A DNA stretch of 64,000 bases from Alkalicoccus saliphilus (GCF_003044065.1 NZ_PZJJ01000012.1:27126-91125), one strand, 5' to 3'. Numbered from the stretch's first letter, positions 26,089-39,172 are shown. Translations and numbers: made by a program. The notes: generated from the sequence alone by a model not told the origin.

Positions 26089-26871
26089 ATGACCAAGCCA
26101 AGCTTAAGTGTAAAAGATCTTCATGTATCCATTGAAGAAAAAGAGATTCTGAAAGGTTTTGGAATAGATGTAAAGGGTGGAGAGATCCACGCTATTATGG
26201 GACCGAACGGAACAGGTAAATCCACCCTGGCATCCGCTCTCATGGGTCACCCAAATTACGAAGTGACAAGTGGTGAAGCAACGTTCAACGGTGAAGATCT
26301 TTTTGAGATGGAAGTTGACGAGCGTGCGCGTGCAGGACTTTTCCTTGCTATGCAGTATCCGAGCGAAGTGTCCGGTGTGACGAACGCTGACTTTATTCGC
26401 TCTGCAATGAATGCGGACCGTTCCGAAGACGATCAAGTATCTCTTATGCAGTTTATCCGCAAAATCGACGATAAAATGGGAATGCTTGAAATTGATCAGT
26501 CTTTCCAGCACCGTTATCTGAACGAAGGTTTCTCCGGCGGGGAGAAGAAACGTAACGAAATTCTTCAGCTTCTTATGCTTGAGCCGAAGATCGCCATTCT
26601 GGACGAAATCGACTCCGGACTGGATATCGATGCGCTGAAAGTTGTTGCAAAAGGAATCAACGAGCTCCGCAGCGACGATTTCGGATGCATGATTATTACT
26701 CACTATCAGCGTCTTCTTAACTACATCCAGCCTGACTATGTACACGTTATGATGCAGGGACGCATCGTAAAATCAGGTGGACCGGAGCTTGCACAGAAGC
26801 TTGAAGAGCAGGGTTACGACTGGATTAAAGAAGAACTCGGTATCGAAGACGAGCGAGTAGGGCAGGAATAA
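26089..26871 (+). CDS. sufC: Fe-S cluster assembly ATPase SufC
   Basis: ABC-type ATPase of the SufBCD scaffold. 260 residues: Walker A GPNGTGKSTLA near residue 36, the SufC-specific signature LNEGFSGGEKKRNEILQ near 145 and Walker B IAILDEIDSGLDIDALK near 170. The ATG at 26089 has GGAGGT 7 bases upstream, whereas the in-frame ATG at 26074 overlaps that site. First gene of sufC-D-S-U-B, the Gram-positive order. Confidence 0.96.
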   Translation: MTKPSLSVKDLHVSIEEKEILKGFGIDVKGGEIHAIMGPNGTGKSTLASALMGHPNYEVTSGEATFNGEDLFEMEVDERARAGLFLAMQYPSEVSGVTNADFIRSAMNADRSEDDQVSLMQFIRKIDDKMGMLEIDQSFQHRYLNEGFSGGEKKRNEILQLLMLEPKIAILDEIDSGLDIDALKVVAKGINELRSDDFGCMIITHYQRLLNYIQPDYVHVMMQGRIVKSGGPELAQKLEEQGYDWIKEELGIEDERVGQE

Positions 26872-26893
26872 GCTGCAGAAGGAGGATGTACAC

Positions 26894-29854
<2,961 letters not shown>

Positions 29855-29975
29855 CTTCCGGTCTTTGTAAAACAGGCCCATATCATGTAAAATGAAACCA
29901 CAAGCTGATAGTCATTCGTGTCAGGTTAAGATATAGGAGGCAGGGCCTCACCAGATTTTTAAAGGAGGGTTTCAT

Positions 29976-31373
29976 ATGGCTAAAGAAATGCCAGAACTCG
30001 AGGAATATCAATATGGGTTTTCAGATAAAGATATTTCTATTTTCCGATCCAAAAAAGGATTGACGGAAGATATTGTCCGTGAAATTTCCCGTATGAAAGA
30101 AGAACCACAGTGGATGCTCGATTTCCGTCTGAAGTCTCTCGAGCAGTTTTATAAAATGCCGATGCCGACATGGGGCGGTGACATTTCCGATCTGGACTTC
30201 GACGAAATCACGTATTACGTGAAGCCGTCCGAACAGTCCGAGCGTTCATGGGACGAAGTGCCGGAAGAAATTAAAAATACTTTCGATAAGCTCGGTATCC
30301 CTGAAGCAGAGCAGAAATACCTTGCCGGTGTATCTGCACAGTATGAATCCGAAGTGGTTTACCACAACATGAAACAGGAACTGACGGATCAGGGAATCAT
30401 CTTTAAAGATACAGATACTGCAATGAAAGAAGACGAGGAAATTTTCCGGGAGCATTTCGGTAAAGTTATCCCTCCGTCTGACAACAAATTCGCAGCACTG
30501 AACTCAGCTGTATGGTCCGGCGGATCTTTCATCTACGTACCAAAAGGCGTTAAAACGGATACTCCTCTTCAGGCGTATTTCCGAATTAACTCCGAGAACA
30601 TGGGTCAGTTCGAGCGTACGCTTATCATTGCGGATGAAGACAGCTCTGTCCACTATGTGGAAGGCTGTACTGCACCGGTGTATACGACGAACTCCCTGCA
30701 CAGTGCTGTAGTGGAAATTATCGTTAAAAAGAATGCCTACTGCCGTTACACGACGATCCAGAACTGGGCTCCGAACGTGTACAACCTTGTTACGAAGCGT
30801 GCTGTAGCAGAAGAGAACGCCGTAATGGAATGGGTTGACGGTAACATCGGCTCCAAACTTACGATGAAGTATCCGGCTGTTGTGATGAAAGGCCGCGGTG
30901 CCCGTGGTAACGTTCTTTCTATCGCAATTGCAGGTAAAGGCCAGCATCAGGACGCAGGCGCTAAAATGCACCACCTTGCTCCGGACTGCTCTTCTTCCAT
31001 TGTGTCGAAGTCCATTTCCAAGCATGGCGGTAAAGTAACGTACCGTGGAATTGTCCACTTTGGACGTAAATCAGAACGGTCCCGTTCCAACATTGAGTGT
31101 GATACGCTCATTATGGATAACGAGTCCACTTCTGATACAATTCCTTACAACGAAATTCTTAACAATAATATCTCCCTCGAGCACGAGGCGACTGTTTCCA
31201 AAGTATCGGAAGAGCAGCTCTTCTATCTGATGAGCCGCGGTGTCTCCGAGCAGGAAGCAACAGAAATGATCGTAATGGGCTTTATCGAGCCGTTTACGAA
31301 AGAGCTTCCGATGGAGTACGCTGTAGAAATGAACCGTCTTATCAAGTTCGAGATGGAAGGTTCTATCGGTTAA
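29976..31373 (+). CDS. sufB: Fe-S cluster assembly protein SufB
   Basis: Scaffold on which the cluster forms. 465 residues, with [17 protein letters not shown] at the start, [19 protein letters not shown] near 178, [17 protein letters not shown] near 228 (the Cys and nearby residues receive sulfur) and [20 protein letters not shown] near 425. AAGGAGGG precedes the ATG. A gap of 121 bases after sufU includes TTGTAA-17-TAAAAT (29865-29893), a possible extra promoter for sufB. Confidence 0.96.
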   Translation: MAKEMPELEEYQYGFSDKDISIFRSKKGLTEDIVREISRMKEEPQWMLDFRLKSLEQFYKMPMPTWGGDISDLDFDEITYYVKPSEQSERSWDEVPEEIKNTFDKLGIPEAEQKYLAGVSAQYESEVVYHNMKQELTDQGIIFKDTDTAMKEDEEIFREHFGKVIPPSDNKFAALNSAVWSGGSFIYVPKGVKTDTPLQAYFRINSENMGQFERTLIIADEDSSVHYVEGCTAPVYTTNSLHSAVVEIIVKKNAYCRYTTIQNWAPNVYNLVTKRAVAEENAVMEWVDGNIGSKLTMKYPAVVMKGRGARGNVLSIAIAGKGQHQDAGAKMHHLAPDCSSSIVSKSISKHGGKVTYRGIVHFGRKSERSRSNIECDTLIMDNESTSDTIPYNEILNNNISLEHEATVSKVSEEQLFYLMSRGVSEQEATEMIVMGFIEPFTKELPMEYAVEMNRLIKFEMEGSIG

Positions 31374-31389
31374 TAAGTGTTAAGGGACG

Positions 31390-31420
31390 GCGGATCCGCT
31401 ATGCGGGTCCGCTTTTCTTA
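31390..31420 (+). terminator. terminator of the suf operon
   Basis: GCGGATCCGC and GCGGGTCCGC form a 10-bp stem, followed by TTTTCTT. Confidence 0.75.
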
Positions 31421-31460
31421 TGGAGGAAGTTCCTGCCCCCGCAATAAAATATTTTCCTGC

Positions 31461-31630
31461 TATATACATTGAACTTAATATTTATATAGATAGAATGATA
31501 GACCTTGAAAGTGGTCTTCCCTGTTAAAAGAAGGAAGGGATCAGCTGAGGCCGGCCCGGAAAGTGTCTCCAAGAAAACGAAAGCGCCTGGTTACAGAAGC
31601 GAAATCTACTTATTAAGTTCAACATATATA
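31461..31630. mobile_element. MITE-like element with 20-bp terminal inverted repeats
   Basis: Left end 31461-31480 (TATATACATTGAACTTAATA) and the complement of the right end 31611-31630 match at 18 of 20 positions. The 130-bp interior (GGATCAGCTGAGGCCGGCCC and AAAACGAAAGCG) resembles the core of the larger dispersed repeat on its other strand. No transposase is encoded, so movement would need a helper. Confidence 0.65.
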
Positions 31631-31757
31631 ATTACTGTTTCATCTTCTGAAAAAGGTATTGTCCTGAATGCTTTTAGGGTAAAGAAATAAAAGGTACAGA
31701 CGGAAACGCAGCAGTTCGTGAATTTTATAAGATCACCAGAAAGCAGGTGCTGAAATC

Positions 31758-32642
31758 ATGAAGAATAATATTCAAATTGGAGTAACGGGTTGGGGCGATC
31801 ACCCCTCTTTATACGAAAGTCTCGGTTCGACGGCTTCAAAGCTGGAGACGTATGCCGGCCATTTCCCGGTCGTAGAACTGGACGCTTCATTTTATGCCAT
31901 TCCACCGGCTTCCTCCATCAATAAGTGGCTCAGGGAAACACCGACGCAGTTTCAATTCGTTGTAAAGGCTTATCAGGGTATGACCGGGCATCAGCGGGGA
32001 GACATTCCATTTGATTCCAAAGAAGAAATGCTTGAGGCATACCGAAAAACATTCCGGCCAATGCTTGAAGAAGGAAAGTTGAGCTTCGTTCTCTGTCAGT
32101 TTCCGCCATGGTTTGACTGTCAGCAGAAGCATGTACAATATTTAAAATGGCTGCGGGAAGAACTGCGTGAATTTCCAGCTGCGCTGGAGTTCCGTCATGA
32201 GTCCTGGTACAGTGAAGAAATGAGGGAGCGTACGCTGGCCTATATGGAAGATGATGACTGGATCCATACGGTCTGTGATGAACCTCAGATTGGTGAACGC
32301 TCTGTGCCATTTGTTCCTGTACGTACGCACAAAGATCATACATTTGTCCGTCTGCACGGGAGAAATAAAGCAGCCTGGCAGAAGCCTGTTAAAGGGGAAG
32401 AATGGCGGGATATCCGCTATTTGTATGATTATTCCCGGGAGGAGCTGCAGGAAATAAAAACAGAAGTGAAAAAGCTTGCTTCTGAAAATCATACGGTTAC
32501 CGTTGTTTTTAATAACAATTCAGGCAGACACGCAGCGGGGAATGCAAAACAGTTTATCGGAATGCTCGGTATTGAATATGAAGGACTTGCCCCGAAACAG
32601 CTCGATCTTTTTGGGGATATGGATCAGTCACAGAATAAATAA
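31758..32642 (+). CDS. yunF: DUF72 family protein YunF
   Basis: 294 residues of the DUF72 TIM-barrel family: IQIGVTGWGDHPSLY at the start, VVELDASFYAIPPASSINKW near 40, QFVVKAYQGMTGH near 65, LCQFPPWF near 110, and C-terminal VVFNNNSGRHAAGNAKQF near 250. Biochemical role unknown; the fold suggests an isomerase or phosphatase-like enzyme. yunF-yunE-yunD occur together in Bacillus, although here 320 bases separate yunF from yunE. Confidence 0.88.
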   Translation: MKNNIQIGVTGWGDHPSLYESLGSTASKLETYAGHFPVVELDASFYAIPPASSINKWLRETPTQFQFVVKAYQGMTGHQRGDIPFDSKEEMLEAYRKTFRPMLEEGKLSFVLCQFPPWFDCQQKHVQYLKWLREELREFPAALEFRHESWYSEEMRERTLAYMEDDDWIHTVCDEPQIGERSVPFVPVRTHKDHTFVRLHGRNKAAWQKPVKGEEWRDIRYLYDYSREELQEIKTEVKKLASENHTVTVVFNNNSGRHAAGNAKQFIGMLGIEYEGLAPKQLDLFGDMDQSQNK

Positions 32643-32762
32643 AGATAGAAAGTATGCTGGCCAGTTAAAAAGCAAACCGTGAACGTCATTTTGAGCGAAA
32701 GAAAGATTCAAAGAAATTTTAGATTACAATAGAGAGATAGATGCATTTAAAAACTGCACCAT

Positions 32763-32915
32763 GAAAACTTCTAACGCTGGGTAACGAAGGCGGGGAAACC
32801 CAGAGGATCAGCGTCGTTTGAAAATCCGATCTGGCGGTCTGTTTTCCCGCTGAGATTAGTCAGTAACAGGCCCGCGGGTACGCCACGCTGAGAGTGCAGG
32901 AGCGTTATGTCCATC
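32763..32915 (+). other. GC-rich structured intergenic region before yunE
   Basis: TAACGCT (32772-32778) pairs with AGCGTTA (32901-32907), and GCGGGGAAAC (32790-32799) with GTTTTCCCGC (32841-32850). The region contrasts with the AT-rich flanks. It is not a riboswitch I can identify; it may be a leader RNA for yunE or a degraded repeat. Confidence 0.4.
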
Positions 32916-32965
32916 ACATAAACGAGCTGTTTTTAAGACAGTCTGAAAGAAAGGACTTATGCTGA

Positions 32966-33787
32966 ATGGAATGGATTTTACTGATGTTTTTAGGGCTGAC
33001 AGCGGCTGTTACAGGCAGCCTGCTCGGTCTTGGGGGCGGAATTGTTATCGTCCCGGTTTTAATTGTTATGGGAGGATATACAGGCATTCTGGAAGGGATT
33101 TCTCCCCAGACAGCGGTAGGGACATCGCTCCTCGTAATGATATTTACCGGCCTTTCTTCCACACTCGCCTACATGAAGCAGAAAACGGTCGATTTTCAGA
33201 GCGGATGGATTTTTTTCATCGGAAGTGCGCCGGGAGCTCTTTTCGGAGTCTGGCTGAATAATGGTATCGAAACAGGTGCTTTCTTTGCTGCCTTCGGTCT
33301 GTTTATGATCCTCGTTTCCTTTCTTCTCATGATCCGGGGGAAAATTAAGCCGCTTCCTCTCCGGCCAAATGGTATCCGCCGGACGTTTCGGGAATCGGAC
33401 GGCACACTGAGGGAATACGGATATGAACCGTGGCTCGGTATTGTTATTTCTTTTTTTACCGGTATGTTTTCCGGCCTTTTCGGCATCGGGGGAGGGTCCC
33501 TGATCGTTCCTGCGATGGTTATTCTGTTTGCCTTTCCTCCGCATATTGCTGTAGCAACATCGATGTTTCTCGTGTTTCTATCGGCAGCGGTAAGTTCCAT
33601 TTCCCATATAGCACTGGGGAATGTAAACTGGCTGTATGCGCTGGCACTGATTCCGGGAGCCTGGTTCGGCGGACAGATCGGTGCATGGATTAACCGGCGG
33701 CTGAAAAGTGGTACGCTTATCTTTGCTTTACGGATCGTGCTTGTTATTATAGGTATCAGGTTAATCTTTGAAGGGGTGACCGGATAG
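32966..33787 (+). CDS. yunE: TauE/SafE-family membrane exporter YunE
   Basis: 273 residues, about eight membrane helices. The two family repeats are visible: LGGGIVIVPVLIVMGGY with SPQTAVGTSLLVMIFTGLSS near 20-70, and FGIGGGSLIVPAMVILF with PPHIAVATSMFLVFLSAAVSS near 165-215. Relatives export sulfite, sulfoacetate or other organosulfur anions. AAAGGA is upstream; yunD begins 16 bases after its end, so they are cotranscribed. Confidence 0.9.
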   Translation: MEWILLMFLGLTAAVTGSLLGLGGGIVIVPVLIVMGGYTGILEGISPQTAVGTSLLVMIFTGLSSTLAYMKQKTVDFQSGWIFFIGSAPGALFGVWLNNGIETGAFFAAFGLFMILVSFLLMIRGKIKPLPLRPNGIRRTFRESDGTLREYGYEPWLGIVISFFTGMFSGLFGIGGGSLIVPAMVILFAFPPHIAVATSMFLVFLSAAVSSISHIALGNVNWLYALALIPGAWFGGQIGAWINRRLKSGTLIFALRIVLVIIGIRLIFEGVTG

Positions 33788-33803
33788 AGAGGAGAAGCAG
33801 ATC

Positions 33804-35159
33804 ATGACTACACTGACCATTCTGCATACGAACGATTTACATAGTGAGCTTGACCAGTGGTCTGCGGTTACTTCGCTCATTTCCCATCAGAGACAGCGTG
33901 CCGAAAAGCTCGGCCATGATGTCCTGCTTTTTGATATTGGTGACCACTGCGACAGATTTCACCCGCTGACGGAAGGACTGCTTGGAAAAGGAAATATTGA
34001 ACTTTTGAATGATGCGGCCTATACGGCTGCAACGATAGGGAACAATGAAGGGATAACTCTTTCCAGGCAGGAGCTCGATAGTCTGTATGAAAACGCAGAA
34101 TTTGATGTTCTGCTGGCGAATCTTTTTTATGAAAGCGGGGGACGCCCGGACTGGTGCCGCCCCTGGAAACTGTACGAACTTTCCGAAGGCAGAACAGCTG
34201 CCGTTTTTGGAGTGACTATTCCTTTCTATGCTTTTTATGAAGAGCTTGGCTGGCATGTGACGGATCCGATAAAAGCGGTGGGTGATATCCTCCCGGAAAT
34301 GGAGAAAGAGGCAGATTTTATTATCGGGCTTTCTCATTTAGGTCTGCGCCTCGATGAACAGATGGCGGAAAATTTCCCCCGGATTGACCTGCTGCTTGGA
34401 GCGCATACGCATCACGTACTGAAAGGCGGCAGAAAGGCCGGTCATACATGGATTCATCAGTGCGGCCGTTCCGGCTCCCATGTAGGGGAAGTTACGGTTA
34501 ATATGGAGGAAGCGGCAGAAATAGCGTATATCCAGACACACGAAGTAGATGATTCAAGAAGAGATGCTTCTACAGAAACGAAGCTTTACGATATAGAACA
34601 ACGGGCGCTCGTCCATATGGAAGAAGAAATAACCGACATACCGGATAAAATGGATGTGTCCTGGTACGGAGCCTCTCCACTGACACAGCTCCTTGCAGAA
34701 GGATTGAGGGAATGGTGCGGTGCTGATATTGCTATGGTCAACGCGGGGCTGCTGCTGAACGGCCTTCCTAAGGGCAGTATAACGAGAAAACATATTCATG
34801 AAATATGCCCGCATCCGATCAACCCGGCAAAAGTGACGATGAGTGGAAGTGATATTGCCAGACTGATGAGACAGTCGAGTGATAATACGATGATTCATTA
34901 TGCACTTAAAGGCTACGGCTTCCGGGGAAAAGTACTGGGATTTCCTGTCTTTACAGGAGAGGACTGGACGGCAGATACGCTTGAAAAAATCGGGGAAGCC
35001 GGCAGGCAGATAGAGCCCGAAAAATACTACAGTGTAGCGGTGCCGGACCTATATACATTCAGTCATCTTTATCCTTTTATTACAGATCTCAGGGAAACAT
35101 CTTATTTTATGCCGGAATTTCTCCGGGATGTGCTCACTTGGAAACTGAGGCAATCTTAA
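33804..35159 (+). CDS. yunD: 5'-nucleotidase-like metallophosphoesterase YunD
   Basis: 451 residues. The N-terminal metallophosphoesterase domain has [15 protein letters not shown] (metal ligands), [16 protein letters not shown] in place of the usual GNHE, and [13 protein letters not shown] near 197. The C-terminal 5'-nucleotidase domain follows from about 290 with [12 protein letters not shown]. No signal peptide, so it acts inside the cell, unlike many relatives. The Asn in GNNEG is also seen in the cytoplasmic YunD type. Probably removes phosphate from nucleotides or related compounds. Confidence 0.88.
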   Translation: MTTLTILHTNDLHSELDQWSAVTSLISHQRQRAEKLGHDVLLFDIGDHCDRFHPLTEGLLGKGNIELLNDAAYTAATIGNNEGITLSRQELDSLYENAEFDVLLANLFYESGGRPDWCRPWKLYELSEGRTAAVFGVTIPFYAFYEELGWHVTDPIKAVGDILPEMEKEADFIIGLSHLGLRLDEQMAENFPRIDLLLGAHTHHVLKGGRKAGHTWIHQCGRSGSHVGEVTVNMEEAAEIAYIQTHEVDDSRRDASTETKLYDIEQRALVHMEEEITDIPDKMDVSWYGASPLTQLLAEGLREWCGADIAMVNAGLLLNGLPKGSITRKHIHEICPHPINPAKVTMSGSDIARLMRQSSDNTMIHYALKGYGFRGKVLGFPVFTGEDWTADTLEKIGEAGRQIEPEKYYSVAVPDLYTFSHLYPFITDLRETSYFMPEFLRDVLTWKLRQS

Positions 35160-35185
35160 AAAAAGAATGGAAAGGAAGTAGGCAT

Positions 35186-35980
35186 ATGGAAAACTACCAT
35201 GAGCTGTGCAGACATATTCTTGATAATGGAACGGCAAAAGGGGACCGGACAGGGACCGGTACAGTCAGTACGTTCGGCTGGCAGATGCGTTTTGATCTTC
35301 AGAAAGGTTTTCCGCTTGTAACGACGAAAAAGATGGCTGTAAAGGCGATGATTCATGAGCTGCTCTGGTTTATCCAGGGGGATACAAATGTGAAGTATCT
35401 CCAGGAGAACGGTGTCCGCATCTGGAATGAGTGGGCGGACGAAAATGGAGATCTCGGACCGGTGTACGGCAGACAGTGGAGAAGCTGGCCCACGCCATCC
35501 GGGGAAACAATTGATCAGCTGCGGCAGGTCATCGATGCAATTAAAGAAACTCCAAATTCCCGGCGGCTGATCGTTAATTCATGGAACGTCGGAGAACTGG
35601 AAGACATGGCTCTTGCCCCATGCCACTGTCTGTTCCAGTTTTACGTAGCGGACGGGAAGCTTTCCTGCCAGCTTTATCAAAGATCGGCAGACGTTTTTCT
35701 CGGTGTACCGTTCAATATCGGCTCCTATGCGCTTCTGACGATGATGGTTGCACAGGAATGCGGACTCGAGCCGGGGGAATTCATCCATACATTCGGCGAC
35801 GTGCACATATACAACAATCACTTGGAACAGGTGAAACTGCAGCTGACGAGAGAGCCGTATCCGCTTCCGGTTATGAAACTGAATCCGGATGTTAAACGGA
35901 TTGAAGACTTCCGCTTTGAAGATTTTGAACTGACAGGCTACGAACATCATCCTGCGATTAAAGGGAAGGTTTCCGTATGA
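35186..35980 (+). CDS. thyA: thymidylate synthase ThyA
   Basis: Methylates dUMP using methylene-tetrahydrofolate. 264 residues, the E. coli-type length. [18 protein letters not shown] at the start, catalytic Cys in [12 protein letters not shown] near 146, RRLIVNSWN near 127 and [13 protein letters not shown] near 203. AAGGAAG precedes the ATG at 35186. It overlaps folA by ATGA, linking dihydrofolate production and recycling. Confidence 0.97.
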   Translation: MENYHELCRHILDNGTAKGDRTGTGTVSTFGWQMRFDLQKGFPLVTTKKMAVKAMIHELLWFIQGDTNVKYLQENGVRIWNEWADENGDLGPVYGRQWRSWPTPSGETIDQLRQVIDAIKETPNSRRLIVNSWNVGELEDMALAPCHCLFQFYVADGKLSCQLYQRSADVFLGVPFNIGSYALLTMMVAQECGLEPGEFIHTFGDVHIYNNHLEQVKLQLTREPYPLPVMKLNPDVKRIEDFRFEDFELTGYEHHPAIKGKVSV

Positions 35981-36480
35981 TCTCCATGATTGCTGCAATG
36001 GCCGAAAACCGGGTAATAGGTAAAGATGGGGGCATGCCCTGGCATCTGCCGGGAGACCTCCGCTTTTTTAAAGAAACAACATACGGGAAAACCGTTGTCA
36101 TGGGAAGAAAAACGTACGAATCGATCGGAAAACCGCTTTCCGGAAGAAAAAATGTCGTCATGACGTCACGGACAAACTTCCAGCCGGAAGGAGTCACTGT
36201 AGTTCATACAAAAGAAGACGTACTGCAGCTGGAAAAAAAGGAGCAGGAGCTTGTCATTATGGGAGGAGCAACGCTTTACGAAGCTTTTATGTTCGAAGCG
36301 GACAGGCTTTACCTGACCCGGATCGAGAAGGAGTTTTCAGGGGATACGTTTTTTCCTGAATTTAATGAGAGTGAATGGGAAACCGTTGAGGAAAGACGGG
36401 GAGAAATAAACGAAAAAAATCAAATTCCCCACGTGTTTCAAACACTGGAACGGAAGGTTGATTCTTCAAAAAAGGTATGA
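35977..36480 (+). CDS. folA: dihydrofolate reductase
   Basis: Reduces dihydrofolate made by ThyA. 167 residues: [38 protein letters not shown] near 22, [12 protein letters not shown] near 40, and [12 protein letters not shown] near 94. Start overlaps the thyA stop (ATGA). The -35 box of the next unit lies within its last codons. Confidence 0.96.
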   Translation: MISMIAAMAENRVIGKDGGMPWHLPGDLRFFKETTYGKTVVMGRKTYESIGKPLSGRKNVVMTSRTNFQPEGVTVVHTKEDVLQLEKKEQELVIMGGATLYEAFMFEADRLYLTRIEKEFSGDTFFPEFNESEWETVEERRGEINEKNQIPHVFQTLERKVDSSKKV

Positions 36481-36486
36481 TATGAT
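36458..36486 (+). promoter_or_regulatory. promoter of the lysine riboswitch unit
   Basis: TTGATT, 17 bases, TATGAT, with the -35 inside the end of folA. Confidence 0.7.
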
Positions 36487-36524
36487 TTTCAGGCTGAATT
36501 GAATATTAAGCAAGGAAACCTCAT

Positions 36525-36753
36525 GCACAATGAGGTGGAGGAGCGGAAGCAATGAGTCGTATACTCGAGCCGGGCACCGGCAGGGAAAGTATATAAAAGG
36601 TGCTTCCGCCGAAGTCCTGAAAGCCGATGCCGCTTTCAGAGGCTGGGTCTTTACCGAACAGGTAAAGAACTGTCGCATAACTGCGGAGAGCTGCTTTACA
36701 GCATGGAGGGAAACTGCTTTTAGGAAGGGCAGGGGAATTCCCCTGCCCTTTTT
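36525..36753 (+). promoter_or_regulatory. lysine riboswitch (L box) with terminator
   Basis: The aptamer has the L-box blocks in order: GAGGTGGAGGAGCGG, GGCAGGGAAAG, GGTGCTTCCGCCGAAGT (36599-36615), GCTGGGTCTTTACC, ACTGTCGC (36669-36676) and TGCGGAGAGCTGC (36682-36694). A strong terminator GGGCAGGGG-AATT-CCCCTGCCC with TTTTT is at 36727-36753, 29 bases before the next start. Lysine should turn the gene off. Confidence 0.92.
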
Positions 36754-36781
36754 GTGTGCAAAAATAGAAAGGGGAAGAATC

Positions 36782-38356
36782 ATGGAACACGGTATTTTAT
36801 CCTTACTGCCGCCCGTTCTGGCACTTGTGCTCGTTCTTATTACGAAGCGAGTACTGCTGTCGCTCGGTGTCGGTATTATTACAGGGGCCCTGATGGTGCA
36901 CCAGACGGAAGAAATGTTCGTCAATGCAGCTATTATGGACATTTTGACAATTGTAACGAATATTTTCGTGACAGAAGACGGAATCAACACCTGGGAATTT
37001 TATATTATTCTTTTCCTTTTCCTGCTGGGAATGATTGCCGCTTTGATTACGATTACCGGAGGCGGACGGGCTTTCGGGGAATGGGCGATGGCCCGTGTAA
37101 AAACCCGGGTGGGGGCTCAGTTTACGGCAGCGTTTCTCGGGGTCATCATCTTCATCGATGACTATTTCAACAGCCTCACAGTCGGAAATGTGAGCAGGCC
37201 GCTGACGGACCGTCACCGGATTTCCCGGGCGAAGATTGCCTATGTGGTGGACTCTACGGCTGCCCCAATGTGTGTTATTTCTCCTGTATCCAGCTGGGGA
37301 GCATACATTATTACGATTATCGGAGGCATCCTTGCGACACACGGAGTAATGCAGTACGAAGCGCTCCATGCCTTCCTGCTTATTGCTCCGATGAATTTTT
37401 ACGCTGTATTTGCGATCATCGCTGTGTTTGCAGTAGCCTACTGGAAGCTCGATGTCGGTCCAATGAAGGCGCACGAATTCCGTGCCGTGGAGTGGAATGA
37501 GCTTGTAGACCGCTCGAAAGGACCGATACCGGGAGAAAACGAAGACGCTGTGCCCCAGGCCCATGGAAAGGTCTCTGATCTGGTTGTACCGATTCTTATA
37601 TTGATCGTCGGAACGGTCTTCTTTATGGTCGTTACAGGGATTCAGGCGACGGAAGGTGAGCTGTCACTGCTTGCCACATTCGAAAACACAGATGTCGCTG
37701 CTGCACTTCTTTACGGCGGGCTCGTAAGTTTTGCTTCGGCTCTTTTCCTCGCTTTTATGCGAAAAGTAAGCGTCAAGCATATCAGCCTCGGTTTATGGTC
37801 CGGAATCAAATCGATGCTTCCGGCGATTTACATTCTTATTTTCGCCTGGACAATTATCGAAATTATCGACGCGCTTGGAACGGGCGAATATCTGGCAGCA
37901 CAGGTGGATACGTTCATCCCGGTTGCTCTGCTTCCGGCCCTGCTGTTCCTTGTGGCAGGATTTATGGCGTTCAGTACCGGAACATCGTGGGGAACGTTCG
38001 CGATCATGCTTCCAATTGCCGGGGATATTGCTGCGGCCACAGATATTACGATGATGCTTCCAGTACTCGCAGCTGTTCTTGCGGGAGCCATTTTCGGAGA
38101 TCACTGCTCTCCAATTTCAGACACGACTATTCTTTCTTCGGCTGGGGCAGGAAGCCATCATATTGACCACGTACTGACACAGCTCCCTTATGCATTGCTC
38201 GTAGGTCTCACGGCTACTGCTTCGTTCCTTGTACTCGGCTTCACCGGAAGTACCATTCTCGGACTCGCAGCCGGGGCCGTTGTTCTTGCCGCGATTTTAC
38301 TGCTTCTGCATTTTGCAGCAAAGCGTGAGCCGCGTATTAAAGCGGAAAAAGCATAG
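36782..38356 (+). CDS. lysW: NhaC-family transporter, probable lysine importer LysW
   Basis: 524 residues with about 11-12 membrane helices, from the NhaC antiporter superfamily: LLGMIAALITITGGGRAFGEW near 80-100, IIFIDDYFNSLTVGNVSRPLTDR near 120 (split by its Asp pair), STAAPMCVISPVSSWGAYI near 160, FSTGTSWGTFAIMLPIAG near 400 and FGDHCSPISDTTILSSAG near 440. On sequence alone it would be annotated Na+/H+ antiporter. The lysine riboswitch directly upstream marks it as the lysine-regulated subgroup called LysW in comparative studies, proposed to take up lysine. Start at 36782 after AAAGGGG. Confidence 0.85.
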   Translation: MEHGILSLLPPVLALVLVLITKRVLLSLGVGIITGALMVHQTEEMFVNAAIMDILTIVTNIFVTEDGINTWEFYIILFLFLLGMIAALITITGGGRAFGEWAMARVKTRVGAQFTAAFLGVIIFIDDYFNSLTVGNVSRPLTDRHRISRAKIAYVVDSTAAPMCVISPVSSWGAYIITIIGGILATHGVMQYEALHAFLLIAPMNFYAVFAIIAVFAVAYWKLDVGPMKAHEFRAVEWNELVDRSKGPIPGENEDAVPQAHGKVSDLVVPILILIVGTVFFMVVTGIQATEGELSLLATFENTDVAAALLYGGLVSFASALFLAFMRKVSVKHISLGLWSGIKSMLPAIYILIFAWTIIEIIDALGTGEYLAAQVDTFIPVALLPALLFLVAGFMAFSTGTSWGTFAIMLPIAGDIAAATDITMMLPVLAAVLAGAIFGDHCSPISDTTILSSAGAGSHHIDHVLTQLPYALLVGLTATASFLVLGFTGSTILGLAAGAVVLAAILLLLHFAAKREPRIKAEKA

Positions 38357-38432
38357 TTTGCACAGAAATCTGAGAATTTTTCCACAAAGCGATTTCAGAA
38401 TGAAAAAACTGACGTATTAGAAATACTGAACA

Positions 38433-38468
38433 GGAAAGTGTCAGGACCGGAATGGTCCTGACACTTTT
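38433..38468 (+). terminator. terminator of lysW, left copy of a 36-bp direct repeat
   Basis: AGTGTCAGGACC pairs with GGTCCTGACACT, loop GGAAT, then TTTT. The same 36 bases recur exactly at 38897-38932, on the other side of repeat copy B1. Confidence 0.9.
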
Positions 38469-38898
38469 CAGGCTGTTTATAAAGTGTTTTTTATACATGC
38501 CTATGCATTTCCCTGCTTTCACCTCCGCAGGACGCTTTCCGGGCGGGCCGGCTTCAGCTAATTTCTTCCTTCCAATGCTCGGAAGAAATGGATCTTCTGC
38601 TCGTCCTATCTCGCCTCGGAGTCGCCTGCTGCAGCTCCAGCAGGAAAATAAAAAGAAGGTTTCTCTTCTAAAAAATGTGTTGATTCCGCCCTTTCTTCCA
38701 TTCAGGAGAGGCTTCTTCCTCCGGAACGACCGGCGGGGACGCCGGTGGGATAAAGTGAAGTCGGAAGATCCTTTTCAAAGCCGGAGGGCAAACAGCTGAT
38801 GACGAGCCCCACGGCAAGCTTCCGCCGGGGAGTGCAGGAGAAAGCTATACATTCAGAAGAATAATTATTCTGAAACCAAGACTTAATCAACACTCTGG
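38468..38898 (+). repeat. dispersed intergenic repeat, subfamily B copy 1
   Basis: 431 bp, nearly identical to 52267-52702 and homologous to the subfamily A copies. Left end TCAGGCTGTTTATAAAGT; right end complement TTGATTAAGT preceded by CAGAGTG, an imperfect inverted match. Internal hairpins include CCTGCTGCAGCTCCAGCAGG. Flanked by the duplicated terminator. Confidence 0.85.
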
Positions 38899-38932
38899 AA
38901 AGTGTCAGGACCGGAATGGTCCTGACACTTTT
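38897..38932 (+). terminator. right copy of the duplicated terminator
   Basis: Exact repeat of 38433-38468, followed by TT. Two terminators in series with the repeat element between them. Confidence 0.9.
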
Positions 38933-39122
38933 TTACTGGCTTTTCGCAGAAGATACCCTCTTTCTGCTTTTATTTTCAGATGATAAGGGGGAGGGAAATC
39001 GCTGTTCTTCCAGAAGTTCTCGGGATGTAAGGAAGAATTCCAGCCCTGGTGGTAATTCTTCCGGCTTCTTAATTTAATTCCACTGCCTGTGAAAGAACAT
39101 ATTTCTTTTGACAGGCTCTTTT

Positions 39123-39172
39123 TGGAGCAAAGTTTTCTTCATTCATCAGTACCAAACTTTACTATACCTTTT
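39123..39172 (+). repeat. short dispersed repeat, copy 2
   Basis: TGGAGCAAAGTTTTCTTCATTC and the following 28 bases match 21482-21531; here in the long gap before the symporter gene. The rest of 38950-39420 is AT-rich and holds nothing else I can name. Confidence 0.55.

Noticed and set aside
36530..36781. Longer N-terminus of the NhaC-type protein
   Set aside because: This stretch is the riboswitch and terminator; the ATG at 36782 has AAAGGGG before it.
36782..38356. Plain Na+/H+ antiporter call
   Set aside because: The lysine riboswitch upstream makes lysine transport the better hypothesis, though the family is the same.
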